This document shows positions 16,492 to 26,105 of a DNA stretch of 64,000 bases, piece after piece. Position 1 is the stretch's first letter. The number at the start of each line of letters is the position of its first letter. Origin of the DNA: Sagittula sp. P11 (GTDB lineage: Bacteria; Pseudomonadota; Alphaproteobacteria; Rhodobacterales; Rhodobacteraceae); assembly GCF_002814095.1 (NCBI RefSeq), contig NZ_CP021913.1, positions 682,001 to 746,000 of the forward strand, given 5' to 3'. The notes under the pieces were generated by a model, which had not been told where the DNA came from, made no database searches, and was given only the letters and a program-made list of their open reading frames with translations. The position numbers were made by a program, and so were the translations under genes.

Positions 16492-17492
16492 CGGCCCACG
16501 TTCGCGCCGGTGCGCGCGTCCTCGATGCGAGCGGCCTTCATCTGCCGGATCAGGATGTAGCCCAGCACCAGCGCGCCAATTGCCAGCAGCACCGGCCAGT
16601 TCTGCTGCAGGGTCGGCAGCAGGTCCTGAGTGTCTGACATCAGATCCCGCACGACAGGCACCGCAGCCAGCACCCCACCCCCGGTCAGCGCGACCTCGGC
16701 CGCATCGCCGCCCTTCATCGTGCTGGAGCCCTCGGCCCGGAGATCCGCGGGCTCGATGTCACGCAGCCGGCGGGGTTCGGCCTTTGCCAGCATCGCCCAG
16801 GTCTGTTGCCCTGCCACGGCATCGGTGGCCAGCCCGTTGTCCGCCTGGAAGGCCAGCAGCGCCGCCCGCGTCAGCTCGGCAAACTTGCCATCAAGCCGGC
16901 CGGAGAAGTAGCGCAGGCTGGCCAGGTCCTCCTGCAGAATGCGCACGTCCGCGCCCTGGTCGCCGAAGCGCAGCACGGGCCGGTTGCTCGCGGGTGCGGC
17001 CTCGCCCAGGAACGACTTAATCTTCGCGCGCAGGTAATCGCCCACGGGATAGGCGCCCACGAGGTCGGGCTTGTAGGGTAGCCGGGCGATGTCCCACTTG
17101 CCCAGCTGGCGCACGCCCAGGGTCGGCTGCACCTCGGCATGGGTCAGCACGGTCTCGCGTGTGACGGGGATGCCGTGCGCCCGGCAGAGATCCGCGACAA
17201 GGGCGCAGGTTGCATCCACCTGCACCTCCGTCAGGGGCGATGGGCCGGGGCTGAACGGCATTTCGATGGCGTCCCGCATCCCGCACATGGCAATCCCGAT
17301 CGAGCCGGTATTCAGATCGCGGGTGTGCGCGGCATAGTCGCCGTCGCTGGTCACGATGTTGTCGGCCAGCTCCTCGGTGCCGAAGATGATCCGGCCGTCA
17401 TGTTCCACCAGGCGGTGATAGTGGCGGGTATCGAGGGCATTGGCGCGGCCGCCGCCGCCCGTCCAGTGGATGATGATGCGTTTCAGTCCCAT
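16488..17492 (-). CDS. Endolysin: N-acetylmuramoyl-L-alanine amidase with PG-binding domain
   Basis: A 334-residue lysis enzyme that cuts the amide bond between MurNAc and the peptide stem. An Amidase_2 domain (1-160) has probable zinc ligands His9, His118 and Asp134. A PG_binding_1 domain follows at about 172-240 (FGDQGADVRILQEDL). The C-terminal hydrophobic helix at about 297-317 (WPVLLAIGALVLGYILIRQM) is unusual for a soluble endolysin and suggests membrane tethering. AAAGGAAAG precedes ATG 17492. It sits between holin candidates and spanins. Confidence 0.87.
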   Translation of the reverse strand: MGLKRIIIHWTGGGGRANALDTRHYHRLVEHDGRIIFGTEELADNIVTSDGDYAAHTRDLNTGSIGIAMCGMRDAIEMPFSPGPSPLTEVQVDATCALVADLCRAHGIPVTRETVLTHAEVQPTLGVRQLGKWDIARLPYKPDLVGAYPVGDYLRAKIKSFLGEAAPASNRPVLRFGDQGADVRILQEDLASLRYFSGRLDGKFAELTRAALLAFQADNGLATDAVAGQQTWAMLAKAEPRRLRDIEPADLRAEGSSTMKGGDAAEVALTGGGVLAAVPVVRDLMSDTQDLLPTLQQNWPVLLAIGALVLGYILIRQMKAARIEDARTGANVGR

Positions 17493-17508
17493 GTAGCTTT
17501 CCTTTCAG

Positions 17509-17787
17509 CTAAGGCCGACGAACAAAGACCCGCCACGCGGCCGACCAGATCAGCCCGTGCATCCCGAAGTAGACGGGTATCCAGCTCAGGGCGCGCGGCG
17601 GGCGATAGTCGTGGATGAGCTGCACCTGCTCGGCGGCGTGCATCAGCAGCGACACGGACAGCAGGGCCGAAAACAGGCGCATGGTGAAGTTGATCCGCAG
17701 CGGCCAGCGCAGCTGCATGACGAGGGCTGCCAGAAGGACGGCAGAGATCACGTTGACCGGCACCAGGACATAGCTGACCGCGATCAT
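17509..17787 (-). CDS. Small membrane protein, holin or antiholin candidate
   Basis: A 92-residue protein with three predicted membrane segments (around VLVPVNVISAVLLAALVMQL, LFSALLSVSLLMHA and YFGMHGLIWSAAWRVF). The ATG overlaps the stop of the other holin candidate and the gene lies just before the endolysin. Position and topology fit a holin-type lysis protein, but no named family is recognised. Confidence 0.6.
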   Translation of the reverse strand: MIAVSYVLVPVNVISAVLLAALVMQLRWPLRINFTMRLFSALLSVSLLMHAAEQVQLIHDYRPPRALSWIPVYFGMHGLIWSAAWRVFVRRP

Positions 17788-18137
17788 TCTCTTGGCTCCC
17801 GATTGCTCCGCAGGCGGGCCGTCTCACGAAGAAGGCTGACCAGCCAGTCGTTTGATGAAAGCAGGCGCGCGATCACTTCGAGCACCCACCAGATGACAAA
17901 GCCGGTCAGCGCAGACCGCGCCAGAACGGCATCGAGGTCGTCGCCGCCCATCCAGGTCATGAAGGGCAAGCTGTCCGCCAACGGCGCGAAAATCACCCCC
18001 ATGGTGATACCGACCAGCGCGCGGTAAACGGCATTCCGCGTGCCCTCCGGCGCCACCATGATGAGCGAGGCCATGACGCCAACCATTGCGCCGATCACGC
18101 GCACAGCCGCGCCATAGAGCCATTCGTTGTCTTGCAT
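17784..18137 (-). CDS. Small membrane protein, holin candidate
   Basis: A 117-residue protein with three hydrophobic helices (AVRVIGAMVGVMASLIMVA, ALVGITMGVIFAPLADSL and TGFVIWWVLEVIARLL) and a charged C-terminus (RETARLRSNREPRE), a class I holin-like layout. GAGAGGA precedes ATG 18137. It is the first gene after the tail fibre and overlaps the next by 4 bases. Which of the pair forms the lesion cannot be told. Confidence 0.65.
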   Translation of the reverse strand: MQDNEWLYGAAVRVIGAMVGVMASLIMVAPEGTRNAVYRALVGITMGVIFAPLADSLPFMTWMGGDDLDAVLARSALTGFVIWWVLEVIARLLSSNDWLVSLLRETARLRSNREPRE

Positions 18138-18149
18138 CAGATCCTCTCG

Positions 18150-20720
18150 TTACGCGTTCAGCCCGTGGAGCTTGTTGGAGGCGTTGATGCTCTCAGAGTG
18201 AGCCTTCACCTCCACGATCAGTTTCAGGAGCTCGGCCGGATCGGGCGCCGCCGGGTTGCTGATGTGCGCGCTACCAGTCACCGCTGGCATAGCCCCGGTG
18301 CCCACCGTTGTCGTGACGTTGGCAATAGCCGGCTGCCGCGCGCCGATGACCTTGTCTGCCCCGACGAAATAGGCGCCGTCGTGCCGGATGCGGAAACCCG
18401 TTGTCGGCGCACCCGTGTAGTCCGTCACGCCCTCAATGAAGTCCCGGCCGTCAGTGCCGAGCTTGCCGGTTTCAATGAGAAGCTCCGGCTCCGTCGCGCC
18501 TGTCGTGCGGGTCTGACGGATGACGGCCACCGACCGCTGATAGTTGCCGCTTTCCGCCAACAGGGCGACGTCGCCATCTGCTGCACCGAAACCGGGCGAG
18601 TAGACAACGTGCAGCCCCGGCCCCTTGTTGTTCTCGTTCTGCCTGAAATAGGCGATCGTGCCAGCAAATGCCGGTGTGCCTCCGGCATAGAAGCGCGCGA
18701 ACATATTTGCCGCCGCAACATTTTGCCCCGCCATCGGCCCCGAGTAGCGGTAGGTTTCCTCTGGACCGAGCGTACAGGTCGGGCCGTTGCCTTCCCGATT
18801 GTCGAGGATCGCGCTCAGGGGGTTGAGGCCACCTTCGTCCCAGTCGTTGAAACCGATCACATGGCGGCCATGAAACGCGTTGGTGCCCTCGATACGAATG
18901 AGGCTCGGCAGCGCCCCGTTGTTCCGGAAGTTATTTCCGGTGATCGTACAACCAAGCCCAATGATCTCGATAAAGGTGTCGCATCCGACGGTCGTGCCGG
19001 GACCTTGGAAGTTGACCAGTTGGCAGCCGATGACCGGCGTATGACTGTCGATCCTGATAGCGGGGCGGAGCGCGCCGCCCAACAGGTTGGACCCGGCATG
19101 GAACTTGCAGGATTGAATGTGATGATGGTTGCCGCGCAGATCCATCATCATCCCATTGGACTTTTCGATCCGAAGGCCGATGAACTTGGAGCTGTTGGTA
19201 TTGGCGGACGAGTTATTGCTGTTCAGCATGGTGATCGCCGCATCGCCGTCCGGCTGGCCGCCTCCGACGATCTCGCAGTTGATGCAGAACAGGTCCCACG
19301 CTTCGGTCGACTTCCACGCCGCGGTCCGGCCCGGCCGGAAGTGAACGTGCTCGAGCGTCCATCGCGCCGGGCGGTGCCCCTGGATGAGGGCCGTATCGGC
19401 GGAAGTGTTGATATAGAGGTCATCCCGTCCGATCGTCAGGTTCGCGATCTTCACGTTCACGGAGCCCGGATCTTGGGAATGCAGATCCTGGCCGGATGTA
19501 AACACGGTGCCCGTGCCCAGGATGTTCAGATAGGTGCCATAGGTCGAAGGCCCGGCCGAGCCCGTCGAGGCGATGCTCGGACCCTGACCGATGATCTGGA
19601 TACCGCTGGGGAGTGCAAGCGCGCTCGGATCGAGGTTGATGACACCTGCCGGCAGGAAGACATTCGGCGCCCCACCTTCACCTAACTTGGCGCCCTCCCG
19701 GCTGGCGGCGGCGATCATGGCATTGAAGCGGGCCGTATGGTTTACGCCGATGCCCGGGAAGATGCCGAACGCTTCCGCGTGCCAGACCTTCCCGGCACTA
19801 TACATCGGCCGCAAGTGCTGCCCGGCACCATTGTCCATCTGGACATCGCCACCCTCGTCCAAGGTTGCCCAGGCCAGCCCCATCACGACGTCGGTCAGGA
19901 TCTCGTCGGGGCCATAGGTGTCGGCTGCTCCCAGCAGGGCCGCGGGATCGTCGTATCCGGGCCGATGCCGCCATGCCACGAAGTCGGAGTTTGCAGCATC
20001 CAGCCGGCGCCAGACCTTGACGCCACGGCCGACCAGTTGAAGGTGCAGATCGCCATCGGCAACCAATGCGCGGCCCTCTTCAACGGTGTCGCGCATTGGC
20101 GCTTGCGATGCTTCCGCGTAGAACCGGCTCGCCTGCTCGGACTGCGACGCAGCCAGTGCCGACGATGCAGCAGCCGTCTGGCTCGCGGCCGCGGCATGGG
20201 CGTCTGCGTTCACACCTGCCACTGTCGTCGTGGTCGGCCCCGTGACCAGCGATGTGCCGTCCGGAGAAAAGGCCAGCATCATGTCGCCGCGATCAGCGGG
20301 CGCGCCGTCGAAGGCGCCCACAGGACCGCGCGGCGTCGGCGTGCGCAATGTGCTCGCCAACTGCCGCTCAAGATCCTGCAAGCCCATGGTGATGCGGTTA
20401 AGCTGCTCCTGCAGGCTCACCTCACGCGGCGAGTAGACAGCCTCCCAGACCTGCCGGGCCTCCGTCACACGAACCAAATACATCGTGCGCCCGTCATGCG
20501 TCGCCGCGGCCGCCTCAGTCAGGATCACGTTTCCGTCGGAGGTCGAGCTTTTCGACGCGTCCGGGTCGATCGAGTATTCTTCCGGCTGGAGCGAGACCAG
20601 CCCGTCATCAGTCAGAACAATCGGTTGAACTGAACCATACGTGTATTCATGACCGACCGGATATGGACCGATCCCGTCGATAAAGTGGCCTTCCAGATCC
20701 GGCAGCTTCTCTACACCCAT
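18150..20720 (-). CDS. Tail fibre/tailspike protein
   Basis: An 856-residue receptor-binding protein. The first about 125 residues resemble the T7 gp17 N-terminal particle-binding domain (QPIVLTDDGL to VYSPREVSLQEQLNRI). A heptad-rich Ala/Ser linker follows (about 185-215), then from about 300 to 640 a Gly/Asn-rich region with right-handed beta-helix features (INLDPSALALPSGIQIIGQG, VNVKIANLTIGRDDLYI), and a C-terminal head. No catalytic residues for a depolymerase can be assigned. It lies between the internal virion genes and the lysis cassette. Confidence 0.8.
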   Translation of the reverse strand: MGVEKLPDLEGHFIDGIGPYPVGHEYTYGSVQPIVLTDDGLVSLQPEEYSIDPDASKSSTSDGNVILTEAAAATHDGRTMYLVRVTEARQVWEAVYSPREVSLQEQLNRITMGLQDLERQLASTLRTPTPRGPVGAFDGAPADRGDMMLAFSPDGTSLVTGPTTTTVAGVNADAHAAAASQTAAASSALAASQSEQASRFYAEASQAPMRDTVEEGRALVADGDLHLQLVGRGVKVWRRLDAANSDFVAWRHRPGYDDPAALLGAADTYGPDEILTDVVMGLAWATLDEGGDVQMDNGAGQHLRPMYSAGKVWHAEAFGIFPGIGVNHTARFNAMIAAASREGAKLGEGGAPNVFLPAGVINLDPSALALPSGIQIIGQGPSIASTGSAGPSTYGTYLNILGTGTVFTSGQDLHSQDPGSVNVKIANLTIGRDDLYINTSADTALIQGHRPARWTLEHVHFRPGRTAAWKSTEAWDLFCINCEIVGGGQPDGDAAITMLNSNNSSANTNSSKFIGLRIEKSNGMMMDLRGNHHHIQSCKFHAGSNLLGGALRPAIRIDSHTPVIGCQLVNFQGPGTTVGCDTFIEIIGLGCTITGNNFRNNGALPSLIRIEGTNAFHGRHVIGFNDWDEGGLNPLSAILDNREGNGPTCTLGPEETYRYSGPMAGQNVAAANMFARFYAGGTPAFAGTIAYFRQNENNKGPGLHVVYSPGFGAADGDVALLAESGNYQRSVAVIRQTRTTGATEPELLIETGKLGTDGRDFIEGVTDYTGAPTTGFRIRHDGAYFVGADKVIGARQPAIANVTTTVGTGAMPAVTGSAHISNPAAPDPAELLKLIVEVKAHSESINASNKLHGLNA

Positions 20721-20868
20721 AGCGCGCGCCCTTCCGTGTCAGGTGTGGATGGTGCGCCCCGCCGGCGATGCCTCTTTCGCGGTTGCGGGGCGCACCCGGG
20801 CGACAGGCACATTTGCCTTGCCGCCAAACCCCACGCCGCAGCGCGGCCGGGGCTGTTCTGGATCAGGA
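20721..20868. other. Gap between tail fibre and internal virion protein
   Basis: 148 bases without a supported gene. It may hold a late promoter or RNA processing site for the fibre gene; none was recognised. Confidence 0.4.
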
Positions 20869-23367
20869 TCAACGCCCCTCTCCCAATGCGTTTGACCAGT
20901 CAGGTCCACGCTGCGGGGCCATCTCTCCGTGACCCCACCAATTGCCGTTTCCATAGTCCTGCCGCTGCTTCCGCTCCTGGCGCTTCCAGGTCGCCTCCGC
21001 ATCCCCATCGAGCAAGAGTTGCAGCTGATCCGCCACCACGGCATCGAAGGCCACGCGCGTCGGCCAGAAGCTCGAGGCAACCGGCGTGTTGAACCGGACA
21101 AAATTCGCCACGTCGGCGCCCAGGTTGGTTTCCTCGCCCTCGATCATCGCGTTGACGTTGGACATGGGAATGCGCATCACGTCGCCGGCCAGGCCCGCGA
21201 CGGGCCCGGCCAGTGTCTGCTCAATGCCGCCCCCAAAGCGGTTCCGCTCCGAGAATGCGAAATCGCCGAAGATCCCGAGACCGCCGGACTGCATGAGAGC
21301 GGCAAACCAGAACTTTGGTTCGTCCATCGGTCGCGGGTCACGGCCCTTAACCAGCTCCTTCAGCTGCACCGCGACTGCACCCATGGTCAGCATCGAGGCC
21401 GCGAGCGTCGCCAGATAAACGCCCTTGGTTTGCGGCGTCGGCAGCGACCGATAGAGGTGGATCTGCCCCATCGTCAGGGACAGGGCGTAATTCTTGAAAC
21501 CCAGCGTTGACCGCAGCAGCTCGCCGCCGGCCGTGCCAGGGCGCGATGCGCCGAGCACCGACCGGGTGGCTCTCGTCCGCTTGGTAGGCACGAAGAGCTC
21601 CGCCTGATCCATCAACGCCGCCTGCAGCCGCAGCGCCACGCCTTCCGCGCGTGTGCGCGGGAGCGTCGACTGATGAGCCAGCCACCAGAACGGCGCGATG
21701 AAATCGGACCCGTTCGGCGCGATGAAGCGCCCGCCCTGGTCGAGACGCAGGGCGTCCCAGTCCTCGGCCGTGATGCCATTGCGCTCGAGGAGATTGCGCA
21801 ACATGGGGTCCAGATCCGCCAAGGCCCGATCCGCCTCGCCGGCCATATGTCCCGCCGTTTCCATCTGAACGGCCGTCCTCATGCTGTCGGTCCAGTGGGC
21901 AAGCCCTTGGGCACGGATCACGAAACCGGACAGCCGGGACATGATGTCACCAGCCACCACATCGTTCGTGAGGCGCGCCGAACTGGTTGCGATCGACATG
22001 AGCGTTTCCGCGACGAAGCCGGCGCGGGCGGCGGTCTCGCGTGATGCGGAACTGAAGGTCAACGACATGGCGCGCGCCAGGACGTTTGCCGGGTTTTGGC
22101 CCATGGCCGTCGCGCCCGTGATGATCGTGGCCGTGTCGGTGACGGCCGACGCGATGGTGGCGCCGAGCTTCGTCGCCACGTTGAAGTGCCGGACGTTAGA
22201 GAAGAACCGGGCCCAGCCTTCATGCTCGGGCTGGTTCACCGCGCCGTTCGCGTGGAACATCTGGACCTGCGCGCGCTTTGTCGCCTGTGCGACGCGCTTT
22301 TTCAGGCCGGGGTCGCGTGACTTTTTCGCGATGATGTCGGCGGTGTTGACCGCAAACGCCAGCCCCGCGTTCGGGTTCGGACCGAAAACCCGCATCAGGG
22401 CGACCTCTCGGGCCATGGCGTCCATGCCCCCGATCATGGCCGCCCATGGGTCTGTCCGGCCAAACTGTTCGTTGTACGCCAGCCAGGCATCGCCGTTCTG
22501 GAAGTGCAGCACACGCGCGTCGTCGTACTTGCGATAGAGCGCCTTGCTTCCCAGCACCATCGTCGGCTCGCGATCCAGCGCGCCCTCCGTTGTGATCGTG
22601 TCGAAGATCCGCTGAAGGAACGCCAAGGCCTGAGGACGGTTCGGCCGCAAGGCCGCGTCCGTCACGAAGGGCTTGCCCGTATTCAAGTCAACGATGCGTG
22701 ACCAGTCCAGCTGGTCAAACACGGTATCCGCCCAGCTATTGAAGCCGGCGGCCTGGATCGCATCAGCATCATGAGTGTGACGCACCCCGTAGTCTGCGAT
22801 CTGGCCAATGTCCCCGCCCAGATCGTTGAACATCTCGCGCAGCCAGGTCTGAGTGCGGCGCACCTGGTCCGCAAAGCCTACGGCGATCGGGTTGCCACTT
22901 GGCTGGCCATGCAGCTCGCGCAGCAAGTCCCTCAGCCCGGCCTTGTCACGGTTGCTGCCAAGCACATTCAACCCCATGTGCCGCAGCACGTCGCGCAGAT
23001 CCGCGCGAATGCGGGCCGTCAGCGCCTCCTGAAGGAACCGGACATTCTCTCCGGAGTAGGTCGAACCCGGCAACGTCTCGAACATATCCAGCAGCGCACG
23101 CGCGGCGTCGGGCGCGTCCTCGATCTGCGCCTTGATCCGCCGTGCCATCTGCAACTGGTTGAGCACCATGTGACGCCGCGAACGCCGGGCGCGCGAGGTC
23201 GTCTCCTTCAGATCCTTAAGGGCGGCCTCCTCCGCCTGGACCTCTGGCAAGATCTGCCTGTAACGGTCCAACAGCTGGTCGAACTCCTCGCCCGCTGCCT
23301 CGGCCTTGTCGGCGTCGAGATCGCCCGACTGGACGGCACGTTGCAGACAATCGTGAATGTTTGCCAT
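20869..23367 (-). CDS. Large internal virion protein
   Basis: An 832-residue protein from ATG 23367, which overlaps the upstream stop (TGATG) with GAGGGG upstream; the frame is open 24 bases earlier but that start is inside the previous gene. The N-terminal third is helical with many charged residues. Hydrophobic stretches near the C-terminus (TLAASMLTMGAVAVQL) suggest membrane contact. Position after the gp14/15/16-like genes and before the fibre indicates a fourth ejection-type protein. No enzymatic motif is recognised. Confidence 0.7.
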   Translation of the reverse strand: MANIHDCLQRAVQSGDLDADKAEAAGEEFDQLLDRYRQILPEVQAEEAALKDLKETTSRARRSRRHMVLNQLQMARRIKAQIEDAPDAARALLDMFETLPGSTYSGENVRFLQEALTARIRADLRDVLRHMGLNVLGSNRDKAGLRDLLRELHGQPSGNPIAVGFADQVRRTQTWLREMFNDLGGDIGQIADYGVRHTHDADAIQAAGFNSWADTVFDQLDWSRIVDLNTGKPFVTDAALRPNRPQALAFLQRIFDTITTEGALDREPTMVLGSKALYRKYDDARVLHFQNGDAWLAYNEQFGRTDPWAAMIGGMDAMAREVALMRVFGPNPNAGLAFAVNTADIIAKKSRDPGLKKRVAQATKRAQVQMFHANGAVNQPEHEGWARFFSNVRHFNVATKLGATIASAVTDTATIITGATAMGQNPANVLARAMSLTFSSASRETAARAGFVAETLMSIATSSARLTNDVVAGDIMSRLSGFVIRAQGLAHWTDSMRTAVQMETAGHMAGEADRALADLDPMLRNLLERNGITAEDWDALRLDQGGRFIAPNGSDFIAPFWWLAHQSTLPRTRAEGVALRLQAALMDQAELFVPTKRTRATRSVLGASRPGTAGGELLRSTLGFKNYALSLTMGQIHLYRSLPTPQTKGVYLATLAASMLTMGAVAVQLKELVKGRDPRPMDEPKFWFAALMQSGGLGIFGDFAFSERNRFGGGIEQTLAGPVAGLAGDVMRIPMSNVNAMIEGEETNLGADVANFVRFNTPVASSFWPTRVAFDAVVADQLQLLLDGDAEATWKRQERKQRQDYGNGNWWGHGEMAPQRGPDWSNALGEGR

Positions 23368-26105
23368 CAGGCTACCCCTCTCGCAGCACATGCCGAAACC
23401 GTGACGTCCAGAGCATCATCCGCATCCAGCTCGGCGAGGATCTCGCTGACCTTCCACGTCCGACCATCAAGCTCGACGCCGAGATCCATCACGTCCGCCA
23501 GATCCGGCGCCTGCAGCGCCTCCTCGATCGCGTCGTCCACGGCCTCGGCCGCCGGGCTGGCCGCGCCATCCGGATATGGACCAATCGCCTGCGGCTCGAC
23601 CTCGAGCGGCTGAGGCGCCGGCTCCGGGCCCCGCGGCGCGCCCAGGTCCTCGAGACCGGCGAAGGTTTCGCCGTCGATCGCACGCAGCGCGTCCGCCGGC
23701 GTCGGACCATCGCCGAACAGCCCTGCGTCGGGTGTGCCCACCTTGCGCGCCTCGACCGCGTAGCGGCGCAGGAAGTCAGCAACCTGCCCTGCTGGGGCTA
23801 CACGCTCGCCGGGGAAGAACTTGCGCACCAGCGCGGCGCTGAGGGGCGCCATGGCGCCATCCAGCAAATCGGTGTCGTCCAGCAGCTCGCGCACCAGGAC
23901 CGGCAGCTTGCCGTCGCCCGCGGCCGCCATGCGCCGCGCCGTCGCAATGGTTCGCACCGCCTCAAGGAGGTGGCCGGTGATGTCAAACTCTGCTGCCATG
24001 CGCCCGTCGCGCGCTGCCGCACGCATCCCGGCCCATTCCGGCGCAACCTGCTCCAGCGCCTGCACCAGTGACTTGAGATGTCCGCCCCCATCAGCCTCGG
24101 CGAACTCGGCCAAAATGTCCGGGGCCTCGTAGGCTGACGCGAATACCGCCTGACGGAGACGCAGCACCCCTTCGGCATTCAAACCGCCGCTGCCATCGGT
24201 CAACCCCGAACGCTCGGCTTGGGGGATGCCCGACATGGCTGCACGCACGAAAGGCGCATTCGCCACGGCGGACATTGGCTGACCAGGCTCGAGCAGGGAA
24301 AGGACATCAGCCGTGATCGCCTGCGCATCTACTGCCGCGCGCTCCGTCGCGGACATACGTGCAATCGTGGACGTGTTGGCCTGGCGCACGAAGTCGCGGC
24401 GCTGCTCGGCCGTCAGGTCGGACGTCCGCCGGGCGATCAACACGGGCTGGTCGACGCCTTCGGGGATCTCGTAGCCGGCCGCGATGATCTGCTGGCGGTA
24501 TGCCTGCGCCCGATCAGGGTGCCTTTCGTAGGCACGAGCGATGCCCATTACCCGGCCATTCCCGCTTTCGATCATGTTGTCCGGACCGACGACGGGCGTG
24601 CCGCGATCCGCCTCCGGCGCCGGCATGAGGCGGGCAGGATCGAGACCGGCCGCGATGCGCGACACCTGTTCGTCACTGGCAGCGCGGGATCTGTCGCGCG
24701 GCTGCAGGTCGCCGGTCGCTTGCCGCAGGCTCCGCAGATCGGTCACAACATAATCGACGTCCACGCGGAAATCGTCGCCGACCGTGATGGTTCCGGTGGA
24801 CGTGTAGCCGCGCTGCGTCGTGTAGGGTCTCGCGGCGGCTCGGGTGGCCGGCGCAGCATCCGGCGGCGCACCTTCGGTTCCGGGCCGACGCGGGCCTTTG
24901 TAACCCTCCCATGCGCCGGTGCCCTGGTTGCGCAAGATCCACTCGCCCATCCGCTCCTGCAGCTCGGGCGTCATCTTCTCGTCGCCGCGCAGCCGCAAGC
25001 CCTTTTTGACAAGCCTCAGGGTCTTGCCAACGATCTGATACCCCCCCATCGGCGTCGCCACGCGGTCGATCTGCGACTTGACCCATTGCGCATATGGCCC
25101 GGTCGGCTTGGAAAACTCGATGGCCTCGTCCACGGTCATTTCCGTGAGGCGCACGTTGGAAAACTTGCCTCCGGGCCTGTTGGAAAAGTTAAACAGGGCG
25201 TCGTAGTCGCCGCGGCTTTCCCCGGCAAAGATCCCCGCGCGGACCTCTGGCGTCATCGTGCCGTAGGGGGCCGGCCGGATCGACCGCCGACCGACAAGAT
25301 CGTCTGCCGCCTCGTCTACCGCCTCCCCGCAGGACAGCTGATCGACATCTGCCGGCCGCCGCGCGCCGATACTGTCGGCCTTGATCTTGCCATAGCGCAG
25401 CACGCGGGCCGCGGCTGGCAACGCCGTTCCCAGGGCCGCCCCGCCAGCTGCGCCCATCGTGATTGACAGGAACGGGTTGGGCTCCTCGAGGTCCAGCCGT
25501 TCCGACGCGCGATACCGTTGCGGCAGGGTCAGGGCTTCGCCCAGGCCACCGGCCACCCCCTCCGCCAGCGCGATCTTGCCCAGCTGGCCCGTTCGCGAGA
25601 ACGCCCCGAAAGGCAACATCATCGTGACGAGGGATGTGTTGTCGGTCGTGGCACCCCAGATCCTGCCAAGCAGCTCGGCGCTCATGCCTCCGCCATCGAG
25701 GACGAGCTGGGCATCTTCCCATTCTGCGCGCGCACGATCTCCGATGGTCTGGAAAAACTCCTCGCGCGAGGCCGGCAGATGTTCATACCGGCCGTCCGCG
25801 TCGTTCTCGCGCAGCTCCGCCCCGCGGGCAACGATGTAGTCCACGCGGTTGTTGAACTGTGCAGTCGTGGATCGGCTGCGCGTTTCCTCCGGGCCGGGCC
25901 CGTAGGCCGTGCCCAGGCTATCTTGCAGGTCGGCCAGATAGTCGCGCTCCATGTGCTCGAGGCGCAGGTTGCTGTCGCTCTCGATGCGCTCGGACAGAAG
26001 CCCCGCCTGGAACACGTCGCCCCAGTCCGGCGTCTGCGCCTCGAGCGGCGGCAACCGCAGCGGCGGCGCCTCGAAGCTGTCGTTCGTGCCGGTGGTCTGG
26101 TTCAT
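23367..26105 (-). CDS. Internal virion protein with lysozyme-like and DdrB/ParB-like domains
   Basis: A 912-residue T7 gp16-like ejection protein. Hydrophobic segments occur at about 158-195 and 213-235. Residues about 285-405 look like a virion-associated muralytic domain: FAGESRGDYDALFNFSNRPG has a candidate catalytic Glu near 297, and MGGYQIVGKTLRLVKKGLRL follows. Residues about 430-600 resemble the DdrB/ParB-like superfamily domain (DDFRVDVDYVVTDLRSL, MIESGNGRVMGIARAYERHP, QPVLIARRTSDL). It would open peptidoglycan and help DNA entry; the ParB-like part's role is unknown. ATGA overlap with the upstream gene. Confidence 0.75.
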   Translation of the reverse strand: MNQTTGTNDSFEAPPLRLPPLEAQTPDWGDVFQAGLLSERIESDSNLRLEHMERDYLADLQDSLGTAYGPGPEETRSRSTTAQFNNRVDYIVARGAELRENDADGRYEHLPASREEFFQTIGDRARAEWEDAQLVLDGGGMSAELLGRIWGATTDNTSLVTMMLPFGAFSRTGQLGKIALAEGVAGGLGEALTLPQRYRASERLDLEEPNPFLSITMGAAGGAALGTALPAAARVLRYGKIKADSIGARRPADVDQLSCGEAVDEAADDLVGRRSIRPAPYGTMTPEVRAGIFAGESRGDYDALFNFSNRPGGKFSNVRLTEMTVDEAIEFSKPTGPYAQWVKSQIDRVATPMGGYQIVGKTLRLVKKGLRLRGDEKMTPELQERMGEWILRNQGTGAWEGYKGPRRPGTEGAPPDAAPATRAAARPYTTQRGYTSTGTITVGDDFRVDVDYVVTDLRSLRQATGDLQPRDRSRAASDEQVSRIAAGLDPARLMPAPEADRGTPVVGPDNMIESGNGRVMGIARAYERHPDRAQAYRQQIIAAGYEIPEGVDQPVLIARRTSDLTAEQRRDFVRQANTSTIARMSATERAAVDAQAITADVLSLLEPGQPMSAVANAPFVRAAMSGIPQAERSGLTDGSGGLNAEGVLRLRQAVFASAYEAPDILAEFAEADGGGHLKSLVQALEQVAPEWAGMRAAARDGRMAAEFDITGHLLEAVRTIATARRMAAAGDGKLPVLVRELLDDTDLLDGAMAPLSAALVRKFFPGERVAPAGQVADFLRRYAVEARKVGTPDAGLFGDGPTPADALRAIDGETFAGLEDLGAPRGPEPAPQPLEVEPQAIGPYPDGAASPAAEAVDDAIEEALQAPDLADVMDLGVELDGRTWKVSEILAELDADDALDVTVSACAARGVA

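Noticed and set aside
18132-19685. Plus-strand open frame of 517 residues over the tail fibre
   Set aside because: Antisense to the fibre gene, no ribosome site and no recognisable domain.
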